This document shows positions 42,024 through 51,600 of a DNA stretch of 64,000 bases, in pieces. Source of the DNA: M3007 sp041392625 (lineage in GTDB: Bacteria > Bacteroidota > Bacteroidia > Chitinophagales > Saprospiraceae); contig JAWKLR010000014.1 in assembly GCA_041392625.1 (NCBI GenBank), positions 1-64,000 on the forward strand, read 5' to 3'. The notes beneath the pieces were generated by a model. It worked only from the letters and a program-made list of their open reading frames with translations. It was not told the origin of the DNA and searched no databases. Positions within the stretch are counted from its first letter, which is position 1. The number at the start of each line of letters is the position of its first letter. The position numbers and the translations under genes were made by a program.

Positions 42024-43859
42024 ATGAAAAAGTCAGGACTTCTTTTCGCGCTGTTCTTTAGCATCACTGTATTAAGTGCACAAACACCATCCGGAGACAG
42101 TCTTACAACCTCCTCCAACGATTCTGCACACCTTGCTGATTTATTGAAAAAATCTGCACTGATCCAACAACTCAGCGAACTCAACGCCCGGGAAGAATAT
42201 AAACGGAAAGCATTGGAAGATCAATTGCGGGAAATTAACCGGCAGGATTCACTCTATTATCTTGCTATGCAAACGGAAATTGACTCACTCAAAAAGTCAG
42301 CGGTCGGATATCCTATTGTATCCCCTTCCGGAGACACCCTGTTCTCCATCTTTTGCAGAACAGGTAACCTTAGTGCAAAGGAACGGGCTGAACTTGTTGG
42401 CAAGCGCCTGAATTCCATTTATGCCGATACCTTTTCAGTAGCCGATACCATCTCGTTGGTTGCTAGTGGGGATTTGATCCATATTCAATTCAAGGACCAA
42501 ACGATCATGAGCATTACCGAATACGATGCCATGTGGTTTGAGAAGCCACAGATTGATCTTGCAAACTCGTATTATTCCCGGATTCAGTCCGACCGAACGC
42601 TGTACCTGAAAGATTCGGGGAATTTCTTTTCAAGAAAAAATCTGGGCTACGCCTTTTTGATTTTGATTCTCCAGATTGTATTAATCCGATTGGTCAACTA
42701 CTTTTTTAAAAACAAAGTCGATAAATACATCCTGAGCCAAAGAAACAAGGCGCTCAAAGGCATCACATTCAAGGGGTATAAATTGTTTGATGAAGAAAAG
42801 GAAATCAAGGCCTTTTTATTGGGATCCAAAACTATTCGCCGGTTCATCAACCTGATCCAGTTGTACATTACCATTCCTCTGCTTTTTAGCATTTTTCCGC
42901 CAACCAGAAGACTGGCAGAAACCCTGTTCAATTACGTAAAAGTACCTGCCTTAAGAATTGGAAGCGCCATTGTTGATTTCATCCCAAATATCTTTACAAT
43001 CGCGATCATCATCATCCTCGCACGGTATCTCGTGCGGTTTTTAAAATACATTACAGATGAAATTGCCAGCGAGAACCTCAAAATAAAAGGGTTTTACCCC
43101 GATTGGGCGGCACCAACCTTTGGCATCTCAAGATTCTTTGTACTGGCATTTATGTTCATTGCAATCTTCCCCTTTTTGCCCGGAGCGAATTCCCCTGTCT
43201 TTCAGGGAGTATCCGTTTTTCTTGGCATTGTATTTTCCCTGGGGTCTACCTCCGTTATCAGCAATTTGGTTGCCGGGCTTGTGCTTACCTACATGCGCCC
43301 TTTTAACAATGGAGATCGGATTAAGATTGGAGAACTCGTGGGAGATGTAGTAGAAAAAACTGCATTTGTAACCCGAATCAAAACCAGCAAAAATGAGTTC
43401 ATAACCCTCCCAAATTCCAATGTGATGTCATCCAATGTGGTCAATTTCAATACCAGCAATACCACAGAAGGAATCATTCTACATACCACAGTAACAATCG
43501 GGTACGATGTTCCCTGGAAACAAGTACACGAACTCCTGATTGATGCAGCTCTGAAAACGAACCTCGTGCTCAACAAGCCCAAGCCATTTGTTCTACAGAC
43601 AAGCCTGGATGATTTTTATGTATCCTACCAATTGAATGTGTACTCAAAAGACCCCAACAAGCAGGCGGGAATTTACTCCGAGTTGCATCAAAACATTCAG
43701 GATGCATTCAACCAGGGTGGTGTAGAAATCCTATCGCCACACTACCGGGCACAACGAGATGGAAACATGACCACCACCCCCGCGAATTACCTTCCAGCAG
43801 ATTATGAAGCCCCTCATTTCAGATTTGGCAGCATAAACCAGGTTGTCGGCCAACCATAA
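42024..43859 (+). CDS. MscS family mechanosensitive channel with periplasmic N-terminal domain
   Basis: 611 residues from ATG 42024 (a longer frame from 41928 runs through the hairpin). Signal peptide (LLFALFFSITVLSAQ), then a coiled-coil-rich periplasmic part to about 190 (LREINRQDSLYYLAMQTEID). About five TM helices follow, and the pore helix region (GVSVFLGIVFSLGSTSVISN, then LVAGLVLTYMRPF) is the MscS core with its small-residue packing. A beta domain (DRIKIGELVGDVVE) and a C-terminal alpha/beta domain complete it. It gates in response to membrane tension. A large MscS of this sort is common in Bacteroidota. Confidence 0.88.
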   Translation: MKKSGLLFALFFSITVLSAQTPSGDSLTTSSNDSAHLADLLKKSALIQQLSELNAREEYKRKALEDQLREINRQDSLYYLAMQTEIDSLKKSAVGYPIVSPSGDTLFSIFCRTGNLSAKERAELVGKRLNSIYADTFSVADTISLVASGDLIHIQFKDQTIMSITEYDAMWFEKPQIDLANSYYSRIQSDRTLYLKDSGNFFSRKNLGYAFLILILQIVLIRLVNYFFKNKVDKYILSQRNKALKGITFKGYKLFDEEKEIKAFLLGSKTIRRFINLIQLYITIPLLFSIFPPTRRLAETLFNYVKVPALRIGSAIVDFIPNIFTIAIIIILARYLVRFLKYITDEIASENLKIKGFYPDWAAPTFGISRFFVLAFMFIAIFPFLPGANSPVFQGVSVFLGIVFSLGSTSVISNLVAGLVLTYMRPFNNGDRIKIGELVGDVVEKTAFVTRIKTSKNEFITLPNSNVMSSNVVNFNTSNTTEGIILHTTVTIGYDVPWKQVHELLIDAALKTNLVLNKPKPFVLQTSLDDFYVSYQLNVYSKDPNKQAGIYSELHQNIQDAFNQGGVEILSPHYRAQRDGNMTTTPANYLPADYEAPHFRFGSINQVVGQP

Positions 43860-43875
43860 TACCCCTAAAATAAAC

Positions 43876-43912
43876 TGCCCGGGCTTCATTCATTTTGAAT
43901 AAAGTCCGGGCA
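43876..43912. terminator. hairpin between convergent MscS and DUF4249 genes
   Basis: TGCCCGG-CTT and AAG-CCGGGCA arms with a loop, then TATTTTT on the plus strand. Probably serves the plus-strand gene. Confidence 0.8.
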
Positions 43913-43937
43913 GTATTTTTAACCAATCAAGCGCTCA

Positions 43938-44777
43938 CTAACGCTGGATTATCGTCGTATCCCTGTCGTACACCAGGCTGGTAAATATCCCCAGCGGGTT
44001 TGCCGAGCCCTGTACGTTGCTTTTAATCGGAGACGGTTGAGCAAATGGATTGCCATTGCCCGCAACAGCCAACTGAACGCTCTCCACATAGTCGTAGTAT
44101 GGCTTTTCGATATGACAAATAGTATTGAATACGGTATCGCCCTCCAGCAATTCATACCCTGTACCAAAAGCAAATAGTTCAGTGGTTGAAAAACGATCCG
44201 TTACTAAAAAGTCTTGCTCTGGAAAGGAGTCCAAACTGGCATAATTCAGCAAACGGCGGTAGTAATTTTCTGTACCTCGATCGTCCGTAATGTAGGTCAG
44301 CATACGCGCCAGGGTGTCATTGGTTTCACTCCATTCTACCTTGATGCTATCAATCGGAACGGGTGTCATCATCACCGTTTGGCCATTGATTTGGCTGCCA
44401 TCGGGCAAGGTAATTTCCAGCGTATATTGAATTCCAGGAGTTGCAGGCACCACACGGGTACCGGTGTAATTGAAAATCTTCAAGGGGCTGGGATCAAACG
44501 AAAGGATGTTTTCCAGGATCTCTGTTTCTCCATTGAAGCTAATTTTCACCTCAGCGCCATCATACAAGGTATTTTCAATAAAATTTGAGTCGAGGTTGAG
44601 GTCTGAAAAGAATGGATAACTCCTCGTCAGCAAAAGGCGGAATGGTTTACCAGGTTCCAGGTAGCACTCTACCACAGGCTGGGTTTCATATACCGGTAAA
44701 TCAATTTCCACGTCTTTGGTCAGATTGCAGGAACCCAAAAGAAAAAGCAATGGGATGCTATATAATATGGTCTTCAT
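43938..44777 (-). CDS. DUF4249 family lipoprotein
   Basis: 279 residues from ATG 44777; the open frame reaches 44903, but only the later Met gives a lipoprotein signal (ILYSIPLLFLLGSC, Cys at 17). DLPVYETQPVVECYLEPGKP and the following beta-rich part are typical of DUF4249, a family placed right after TonB receptors in Bacteroidota. It starts 43 nt after the receptor gene. Presumed to act with that receptor at the outer membrane; substrate unknown. Confidence 0.82.
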   Translation of the reverse strand: MKTILYSIPLLFLLGSCNLTKDVEIDLPVYETQPVVECYLEPGKPFRLLLTRSYPFFSDLNLDSNFIENTLYDGAEVKISFNGETEILENILSFDPSPLKIFNYTGTRVVPATPGIQYTLEITLPDGSQINGQTVMMTPVPIDSIKVEWSETNDTLARMLTYITDDRGTENYYRRLLNYASLDSFPEQDFLVTDRFSTTELFAFGTGYELLEGDTVFNTICHIEKPYYDYVESVQLAVAGNGNPFAQPSPIKSNVQGSANPLGIFTSLVYDRDTTIIQR

Positions 44778-44820
44778 GACAATTATTTTTAAATGTGTTT
44801 TTTGAACAATTGGACAGGAA

Positions 44821-47160
44821 TTAAAATTTAAAATTCCAGGTAATTGATGGAAGAATCGGGAACAGCGAAACCTGCTTTCCAACAATGGCCTTTGGCTGCT
44901 CAACGGTTCCTGTAGGCGTACTTAGGGTCTCAAACTCCGTGTCTATATAAATGAAATACGGGTTTCTACGGTCGGTTACGTTGTATACACTCAGCGTCAG
45001 GTCATTTTCCAGGTGCCGGGTTTTAAACTTATATACAATCCCAAGGTCTGCGCGCATATAAGCCGGATACCGGAATGAATTTCGATTGCCATAAACCGGA
45101 ACTACAGCCTGAAAAGGTGCTCCGGGAACATCATTTAAGGTATATCGCCCAACTGGCAGCCAACTGGCATACCCGGAGGTATATACCCAGGTACCGGTAA
45201 GTTGCCAACGCGGTGAAAGTTTGTACATGGCAACTACACTCAAATTGTGCCGGGTATCAAATCGCGGAGGGTAATAAGTGCCTTCATTGATCTCCACAAA
45301 ATCACCCCGCTTTACCCAGGCAAGGGTATAACCAATCCACCCGGTCAACCGGCCATTTTGTTTTTCAATTTCCAATTCAAGCGGACTGTAGGCGCGGCCC
45401 TTGCCAATTGCCAACTCCCCTTCCAGTTCATTATTCCCAAAAATTTCTGCACCATCAATAAAGTCCACCTGATTGTCCATCCATTTGTACCAGGCTTCCC
45501 AGGTTACCAGAATATTGTCTTTGATCAGGACGGATGTCCCGATGGCTACCTGATCGCTTATTTCAGGCTTGACCCCTTCCGTACTCGGATACCAAATATC
45601 TGTAGGGAGCGACAAGCCGCTGCTTGCAAGCAGGTGCACGTATTGGTTCATTCGGGTGTACGATGCTTTTAGCGACCAGTTTTTATTCATGCTGTAGTTG
45701 GCCGCAAAGCGAGGCTCAAAACCCGCGTAGAAAGCCGGATTGTTTTGCCAGCCGGAAATGCGCGCGCCGTAATTCAATTTCAGACGCTGGTTGACTGACC
45801 ATTCATCTGCGAAATAAATCCCGTACTCCATTCCGTTGAAATCCTGTCCGGATTCAAAATTAATCCGCCCATCATCGCTGCCGGCTTTTAGTCGCGCAAC
45901 ATCAAACGCATGGTAGGTTGCATTGGCACCAAAACGGATGGTGTGCTCATTGTTGTATTGATAGTAAAAATCGACCTTGGTATTCGCATCCATTACATTC
46001 GAACCCAAATTGAACGAGAAGCCCTGAAGAACATTCCGGATCCGGTACCGGTAATCGGAATATGTAAAGGTGGTATTCATAAACAACCGGGGGCCAAACA
46101 CGTGATTCCATCGGGCGGTTCCGGTTGCATTTCCCCAATCAAACAGAAAATTGAATGTTTCATCCTTAAAGTCAAAAACATCCCGGCCAAAATAACCACT
46201 GAGGTACAGGCGGTCTTTTTCTGAAAGCGTGAAATTCACTTTGGTATTTAGGTCGTAGAAATAGTAGTCCGGAATCTGATTATAGTCTGCTTTCCCCTCA
46301 TTCGCCCGGTTGATGGCGGAGGTAATCAAATCGGCATAGGTTCTCCGGCCACTGACAATAAAGGAGGATTTGTCTTTTTGTATTGGCCCCTCCAGCGTAA
46401 GGCGACTGGATATCAGGCCCAGGCCTCCGGAGCCGGTAAATTTCTGGTTGTTCCCTTCCTTCATGCGCACATCAATCACAGACGACAATCGGCCTCCGTA
46501 TTGAGCAGGAAATCCGCCTTTATATACCTTCAGATCTTTTACTGCATCTGAGTTAAACGTGCTGAAAAAACCAAACAAGTGGTTGGCATTGTACACAACT
46601 GCTTCATCCAATACAATGAGGTTTTGGTCGCTGTTGCCACCACGGACGAACAAACCCGTGGTACCTTCTGCACCAGGAGTGATTCCCGGCTTGAGTTGAA
46701 GGATTTTAATCACATCCGTCTCTCCAAACAACGCAGGGATTTCTTTTATTTCCTTGGTTGTAATGGTACTGACCGACATCTGCGTGCTGTTCATTTTTTC
46801 TTCCAGCGTATTGGCCTTGATCACCACCTCCTGAATGACATTCCCTGCTGGATACAAACGAATATCCAACTTGACATTCTCTGTGGGAAGCATGCTCAGC
46901 AACTGACTTTCGTAGCCAATGTAACTGAATCGAAGTTGCACCGAATCATTTTGTACCGGAAGCGAGAAGGAATAAAATCCATACTCGTTGCTGATGTTGC
47001 CCTTTCCAAGGCCAACGGCTTCCACAGTGGCACCAATGAGTGATTCTCCGGACTCGGCATCCAGCATTCGTCCGCTGATATTGACTGTTTCCTGTGCCTG
47101 GATAAGTCCGGCTAATAACAGACCGAGCACAATGAGGCGGGTTCTTAAATTAAATGACAT
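44821..47160 (-). CDS. TonB-dependent receptor with carboxypeptidase-like regulatory domain
   Basis: 779 residues. Signal peptide 1-22. Regulatory domain at about 25-110 (ISGRMLDAESGESLIGATVE). Plug from about 120 (IPALFGETDVIKILQLKPGI, LFVRGGNSDQNLIVLDEAVV, VYKGGFPAQYGGRLSSVIDV). Barrel to the end (PSITWNFKF with a terminal Phe). It belongs to the group coupled to DUF4249 rather than SusC/SusD, as there is no SusD gene. Ligand unknown; a peptide, siderophore or cofactor is possible. Confidence 0.88.
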   Translation of the reverse strand: MSFNLRTRLIVLGLLLAGLIQAQETVNISGRMLDAESGESLIGATVEAVGLGKGNISNEYGFYSFSLPVQNDSVQLRFSYIGYESQLLSMLPTENVKLDIRLYPAGNVIQEVVIKANTLEEKMNSTQMSVSTITTKEIKEIPALFGETDVIKILQLKPGITPGAEGTTGLFVRGGNSDQNLIVLDEAVVYNANHLFGFFSTFNSDAVKDLKVYKGGFPAQYGGRLSSVIDVRMKEGNNQKFTGSGGLGLISSRLTLEGPIQKDKSSFIVSGRRTYADLITSAINRANEGKADYNQIPDYYFYDLNTKVNFTLSEKDRLYLSGYFGRDVFDFKDETFNFLFDWGNATGTARWNHVFGPRLFMNTTFTYSDYRYRIRNVLQGFSFNLGSNVMDANTKVDFYYQYNNEHTIRFGANATYHAFDVARLKAGSDDGRINFESGQDFNGMEYGIYFADEWSVNQRLKLNYGARISGWQNNPAFYAGFEPRFAANYSMNKNWSLKASYTRMNQYVHLLASSGLSLPTDIWYPSTEGVKPEISDQVAIGTSVLIKDNILVTWEAWYKWMDNQVDFIDGAEIFGNNELEGELAIGKGRAYSPLELEIEKQNGRLTGWIGYTLAWVKRGDFVEINEGTYYPPRFDTRHNLSVVAMYKLSPRWQLTGTWVYTSGYASWLPVGRYTLNDVPGAPFQAVVPVYGNRNSFRYPAYMRADLGIVYKFKTRHLENDLTLSVYNVTDRRNPYFIYIDTEFETLSTPTGTVEQPKAIVGKQVSLFPILPSITWNFKF

Positions 47161-47515
47161 GGTAATTTGTAATTTTGAGTAATGTGATTTTCAGGAGCAG
47201 TATTTCTAAAATGCCTGTTCAACCCGGCTTAAAACACCCCACCATAAAATAAAGTTTTGCAAACATCCTTTTAACACGGCCTCTGGCAAATAAAATTCGA
47301 CAAGCACTCCCAGAAACCGGATTGACACGACCGTAAGCACCTATGCTTAGAACGCCTTAGCGGAGGGTTTGTGACAGTTAAAAATTGAGTTTCTACCAAG
47401 TGTCGAATTTCTTCAACCAATGGTTCCGATTACTGGACAAACCAAAATTGACGGAGCCCTGCCTAGCCTGACAGGGAATGACTTATTTGTTTACAATTAG
47501 GTCAGGAATGGGAAA
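47161..47515. other. intergenic region between divergent TonB receptor and prmA genes
   Basis: 355 nt without a gene. No clear -7 box or hairpin; AT-rich near both ends. Confidence 0.6.
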
Positions 47516-48433
47516 GTGTATCCGTTCAAGCCGGAGGAAATTGTATCTTCGCTTCCCGATTACCTGAACCCTCCTAATTGTATATTCCTTCAAACACATC
47601 GCAACTTGAACTACTGGGAATACCACATTCGCTGCACAGAAGACATCGCTGAAATCTTACTGGCATTTTTATCAGACAGCCCCTTCACCCCCTTTGCCGA
47701 GGACGATTCCGGAATAAAAGCATACATGCCTCAATCCGGCGATACGGATGAACAACAGGCAGACCAACTCCTGGAAGAGCTTGCAGGCCAGTTTGAATTT
47801 GAATGGGAAAAAGTTGTTGTTCCCGCACAAAACTGGAATGCCCTCTGGGAATCCAACTTCACGCCAGTGGTTGTGGATGGTTTTTGCGGAGTGCGGGCAG
47901 AATTCCATGCCCCCTTAGAGAACGTACAGCACGAACTTGTGATTCAACCTAAAATGGCATTTGGGTCGGGGCACCACGAAACGACCTGGATGTGTATGAA
48001 GGCAATGGAACAACTACCTATCCAAAACACCCACTTGTACGACTATGGGTGTGGTACCGGTATCCTGGCGATTCTGGCTTCGCGTTTGGGCGCACAATCC
48101 ATCGAAGCCGTAGATATTGAAGAAGAAGCCTGGCGCAACACAGAGGAAAATGCCACGCGCAATGGGGTGGCCAATGTTGAGGCCTATTGTGGTACACTGG
48201 ATGATGTACGGGGTGCCGCTTTTGACGGAATTTTAGCCAATATAAATAGAAATGTTATCCTGGCTTCACTCCCGCGTTTGCAGGAGTTGCTTAAGCCGGG
48301 AGCCTGGCTGCTTATTTCCGGATTTATCCTGGATGATGAATCGATTCTCCTGGATGCAGCCAAAGAAAACCAATTGCATCACCAGCAAACCTGGAAAAAA
48401 GGCAACTGGCTTTGCATGCGATTTAACAAGTGA
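47516..48433 (+). CDS. prmA: ribosomal protein L11 methyltransferase
   Basis: 305 residues from a GTG at 47516. The family usually opens with a strand like the one at codon 31-36 here (NYWEYHI), so a TTG at 47606 giving 275 residues would match the normal length better. YDYGCGTGILAILASRLGA is the SAM-binding site, and ILANINRNVILASLPRLQ the post-VI motif with NPP-like Asn. It trimethylates L11 in the cytoplasm. It stands alone between the TonB receptor and the giant secreted protein. Confidence 0.9.
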   Translation: MYPFKPEEIVSSLPDYLNPPNCIFLQTHRNLNYWEYHIRCTEDIAEILLAFLSDSPFTPFAEDDSGIKAYMPQSGDTDEQQADQLLEELAGQFEFEWEKVVVPAQNWNALWESNFTPVVVDGFCGVRAEFHAPLENVQHELVIQPKMAFGSGHHETTWMCMKAMEQLPIQNTHLYDYGCGTGILAILASRLGAQSIEAVDIEEEAWRNTEENATRNGVANVEAYCGTLDDVRGAAFDGILANINRNVILASLPRLQELLKPGAWLLISGFILDDESILLDAAKENQLHHQQTWKKGNWLCMRFNK

Positions 48434-48608
48434 GCAGGAAATCCAGCGCGTTAAAAAAACATCGACATGGATATTTCCGTTAAAAATTGCGTTAAAGAGG
48501 ATGTTTGTTCAAAGCAACCCTTTCCGTTTTACGCACTCTATTAATCCAAGCCGGCCCTTTTAACCAAACCAACCGCAACCTAATTTTTTAAGTCCTTTAT
48601 CTTTCGGT

Positions 48609-51600
48609 ATGTTCACCAACACCAACTTTGTCCGCCGCTTTCTAGTTTTCATTTTTTCTGCGTTCATTTCAGTTTCGGCTTTTGCACAAATGCCAACCAG
48701 TTTCTCCGAAAATCCCAATGAGTTTGTGGATGAGTTGGAGAAGTTTATGACTGCAAGCAAACGCCCCGACCTGGAAGAAGCCTTCAAGGTATTTGAAAAG
48801 CGGTACAAGTCCGGAAATCTCGGTGAAAGCCGGATTCAAAGCGTGATCAGACTTACCAATCAGTTGGCAGCACAACGCCTGTCACCCTATCCGTATTACC
48901 TGAATTACATCAATGCTGTTTCGGCAGCGGCAGCCGATTCGGATACCACCCTGTTTGAACGGTGGCACCTGGTGGCAGAACAAACTGTTGCGGGACTGGG
49001 AAGAGGCAAAGCCAAACCCCTCGGCCAATTCCTTTTGTTTTCTTCGGATTACATGGAAAAAAGAGCCTTCAAAATTGGAACAGGAGGCTCCGTAACCTGG
49101 TATACAAAGGGAGGAAATACCCGATTCGCATACAACAGCAATGCTCCCCAAATCATTTGTGAAAATGTGGAACTGATCGGTACCCGAAAAAACGATTCCC
49201 TGATCGTTTACAACGCATATGGGACCTATTATCCAATGGAAAACACCTGGATAGGAACAAAGGGCAAGGTTACCTGGGAGGCTGCCGGTCTGGACTCCAC
49301 GGTGTACGCCCTCCTTACAAAATATGAAATTGAATCCCACAAACCCCTGTTCAGCAGTGATACCGTTACGTTTTATTATCCGTTGTACTTCCCAAAGGGC
49401 CCCATCCTCGGAAGTTTTGAACACAACGTCGTTGTAGGAGGCGGTAACCGATTCCCGAAATTTGAATCCTTTGATAAAAACCTGAAGATTACAAAAATTG
49501 GAGAAGGGATTGAATACATTGGTGGATTCAGGCTTTCCGGAAGTTCACTGTATGGATATGGAACCAATGCCGAACCGGCTCAGGTAACCATGTTCAACAA
49601 AAAACGCGAACGCATTTTTTACGGTACGGGTGAGCTATTTATTATCAAAAGAGAAAAGAGTTTGGTAGCCGAAGGCGTAAATGCCAAACTATACATGGAC
49701 AGCGATAGCCTGTTCCACCCGGCTGTAGGATTGCGGGTAGATATCCCCAAAGAAATCATCCAACTCAGCCGTGGACAAAAAGGGTCGGAACGCAACCCCT
49801 TCTTTTCTTCTTTTTACAACATGAACCTCGATGCAGAATCTATTACCTGGCACCTTGCTCAGGATTCGCTGGCAATAGGAACATCCATCGGTACGGAAAA
49901 AGGTGTTGCAACCAAAGTTCAATTTGAAAGCAGCAACCGCTTTGACCCCAAAGGGTACACCCGAATGCAGGGAATTGCGAGTAAAAACCCGATTTCCACA
50001 CTTTATATCTTACATACTGAAGTCGGCTCCCGAATCGTTTCCGACAACCATTTTGCCCAACGCTTAAACCCCAATTTTGACTACTCCAGCATTCAGACAC
50101 TTTTGGCCGATATGGTCTCTGAAGGTTTTATCAACTACTATTTTGACCGGCACGAAATCGAACTCCGCGACAAACTCATTCACTATGCATTGGCCAGTAC
50201 GGGCAAAAAGGACTTTGACGCAATTAACATTGTTTCTGAAAGCAAACAGGCCAATGCCCACCTGGACCTGAAAACCAAAGAAACAACCATTTTTGAAGTA
50301 GATAAACTGGAGTTGAGCGACCGGCAAAAAGTAGCATTGAAGCCCAGTGGCAGATCCCTCACCCTGCTGCAAAACCGGGATATGCGTTTCAGCGGCAGGC
50401 TCTTTGCGGGTTTCGCGCTGTTTGAAGGTCAGGACATGCATTTTACCTATGATAAATTCCAGGTGGAATTTGATTCCGTCAAACACCTTGATTTTTATCT
50501 TCCCACCGGAACCGTCGACAAAAACGGACAACCCATTGCCCTTGCAATGAACTCCACAGTAGAATATGTCTCCGGTGTCCTCCTCGTGGATGCACCAAAC
50601 AACAAATCCGGTAAAGACGACCTCAATATATTCCCCTCGCTCCAATCCAAGAAAAACTCCTTCGTCTATTACGAGCGGAGCGACATCCAGGCCGGTGCAT
50701 ACAAACGGGATTCTTTTTTCTTTAAACTGGATCCGTTCTCTTTCAATGGCCTGGATAGTTATACGCCCGTCGATCTGAAATTTAAGGGAGAAATGCGCTC
50801 AGCCGATATCTTCCCCGAATTTCGGGAAACCATCGTTGTCCGGACGGAGGATAAGTCGTTCGGATTTATCCACCGGACGCCCAAAGAAGGGTATCCGACA
50901 TATGTAGGGAAAGGAAAATACACCGGTACGGTTGACCTCAGCAACCAGGGCTTCCTGGGTGAAGGAACCGTCGAATACCTCACGGCAGACATCAAGTCTG
51001 AAGACATCATCTTCCGACCCAAGCAAATGACCTGTACCGCACGGAGTTTCTTTATGGAAGAAGATCGGGCAAGTGAGGTAAAAGTGCCACAAGCCCGCGG
51101 CGAAGACGTAAAAGTAAACTGGTTGCCTTATCGCGATTCCATGTACGTGGAAAGCAGGGCTACGGACTTTGAGTTGTTCAAAGAACCCGGATATGCGCAC
51201 AAGGGAATTCTCATTCTGACACCTTCCGGTTTGAAAGGCCGAGGTCTCTTTGACTGGGACGGAGGAAGTTTGGAATCGAAATTGATTGAATACGGTCCAT
51301 TCCAGGCATTTGCGGATACAGCCGACCTTAAAATCAAAGCCCTGGATAGCGACGACATTCTTTTTGACTCCAGAAATGTGGATGGAGAACTTGATTTTGA
51401 TGTACAAACCGGTCACTTCAAAGCCAACACGGAGGATGCCAATACAACCTTGCCGCTGAATAAGTACCGAACCTCTATGAACGACTTTACCTGGGATATG
51501 AAAGCCCAGACCATTACGTTTAAAAGCGATGAAAACATCAAAGGTAATTTCGTATCCATTGACCCCGAGCAGGACACCCTGAATTTCAAGGGAGAAACAG

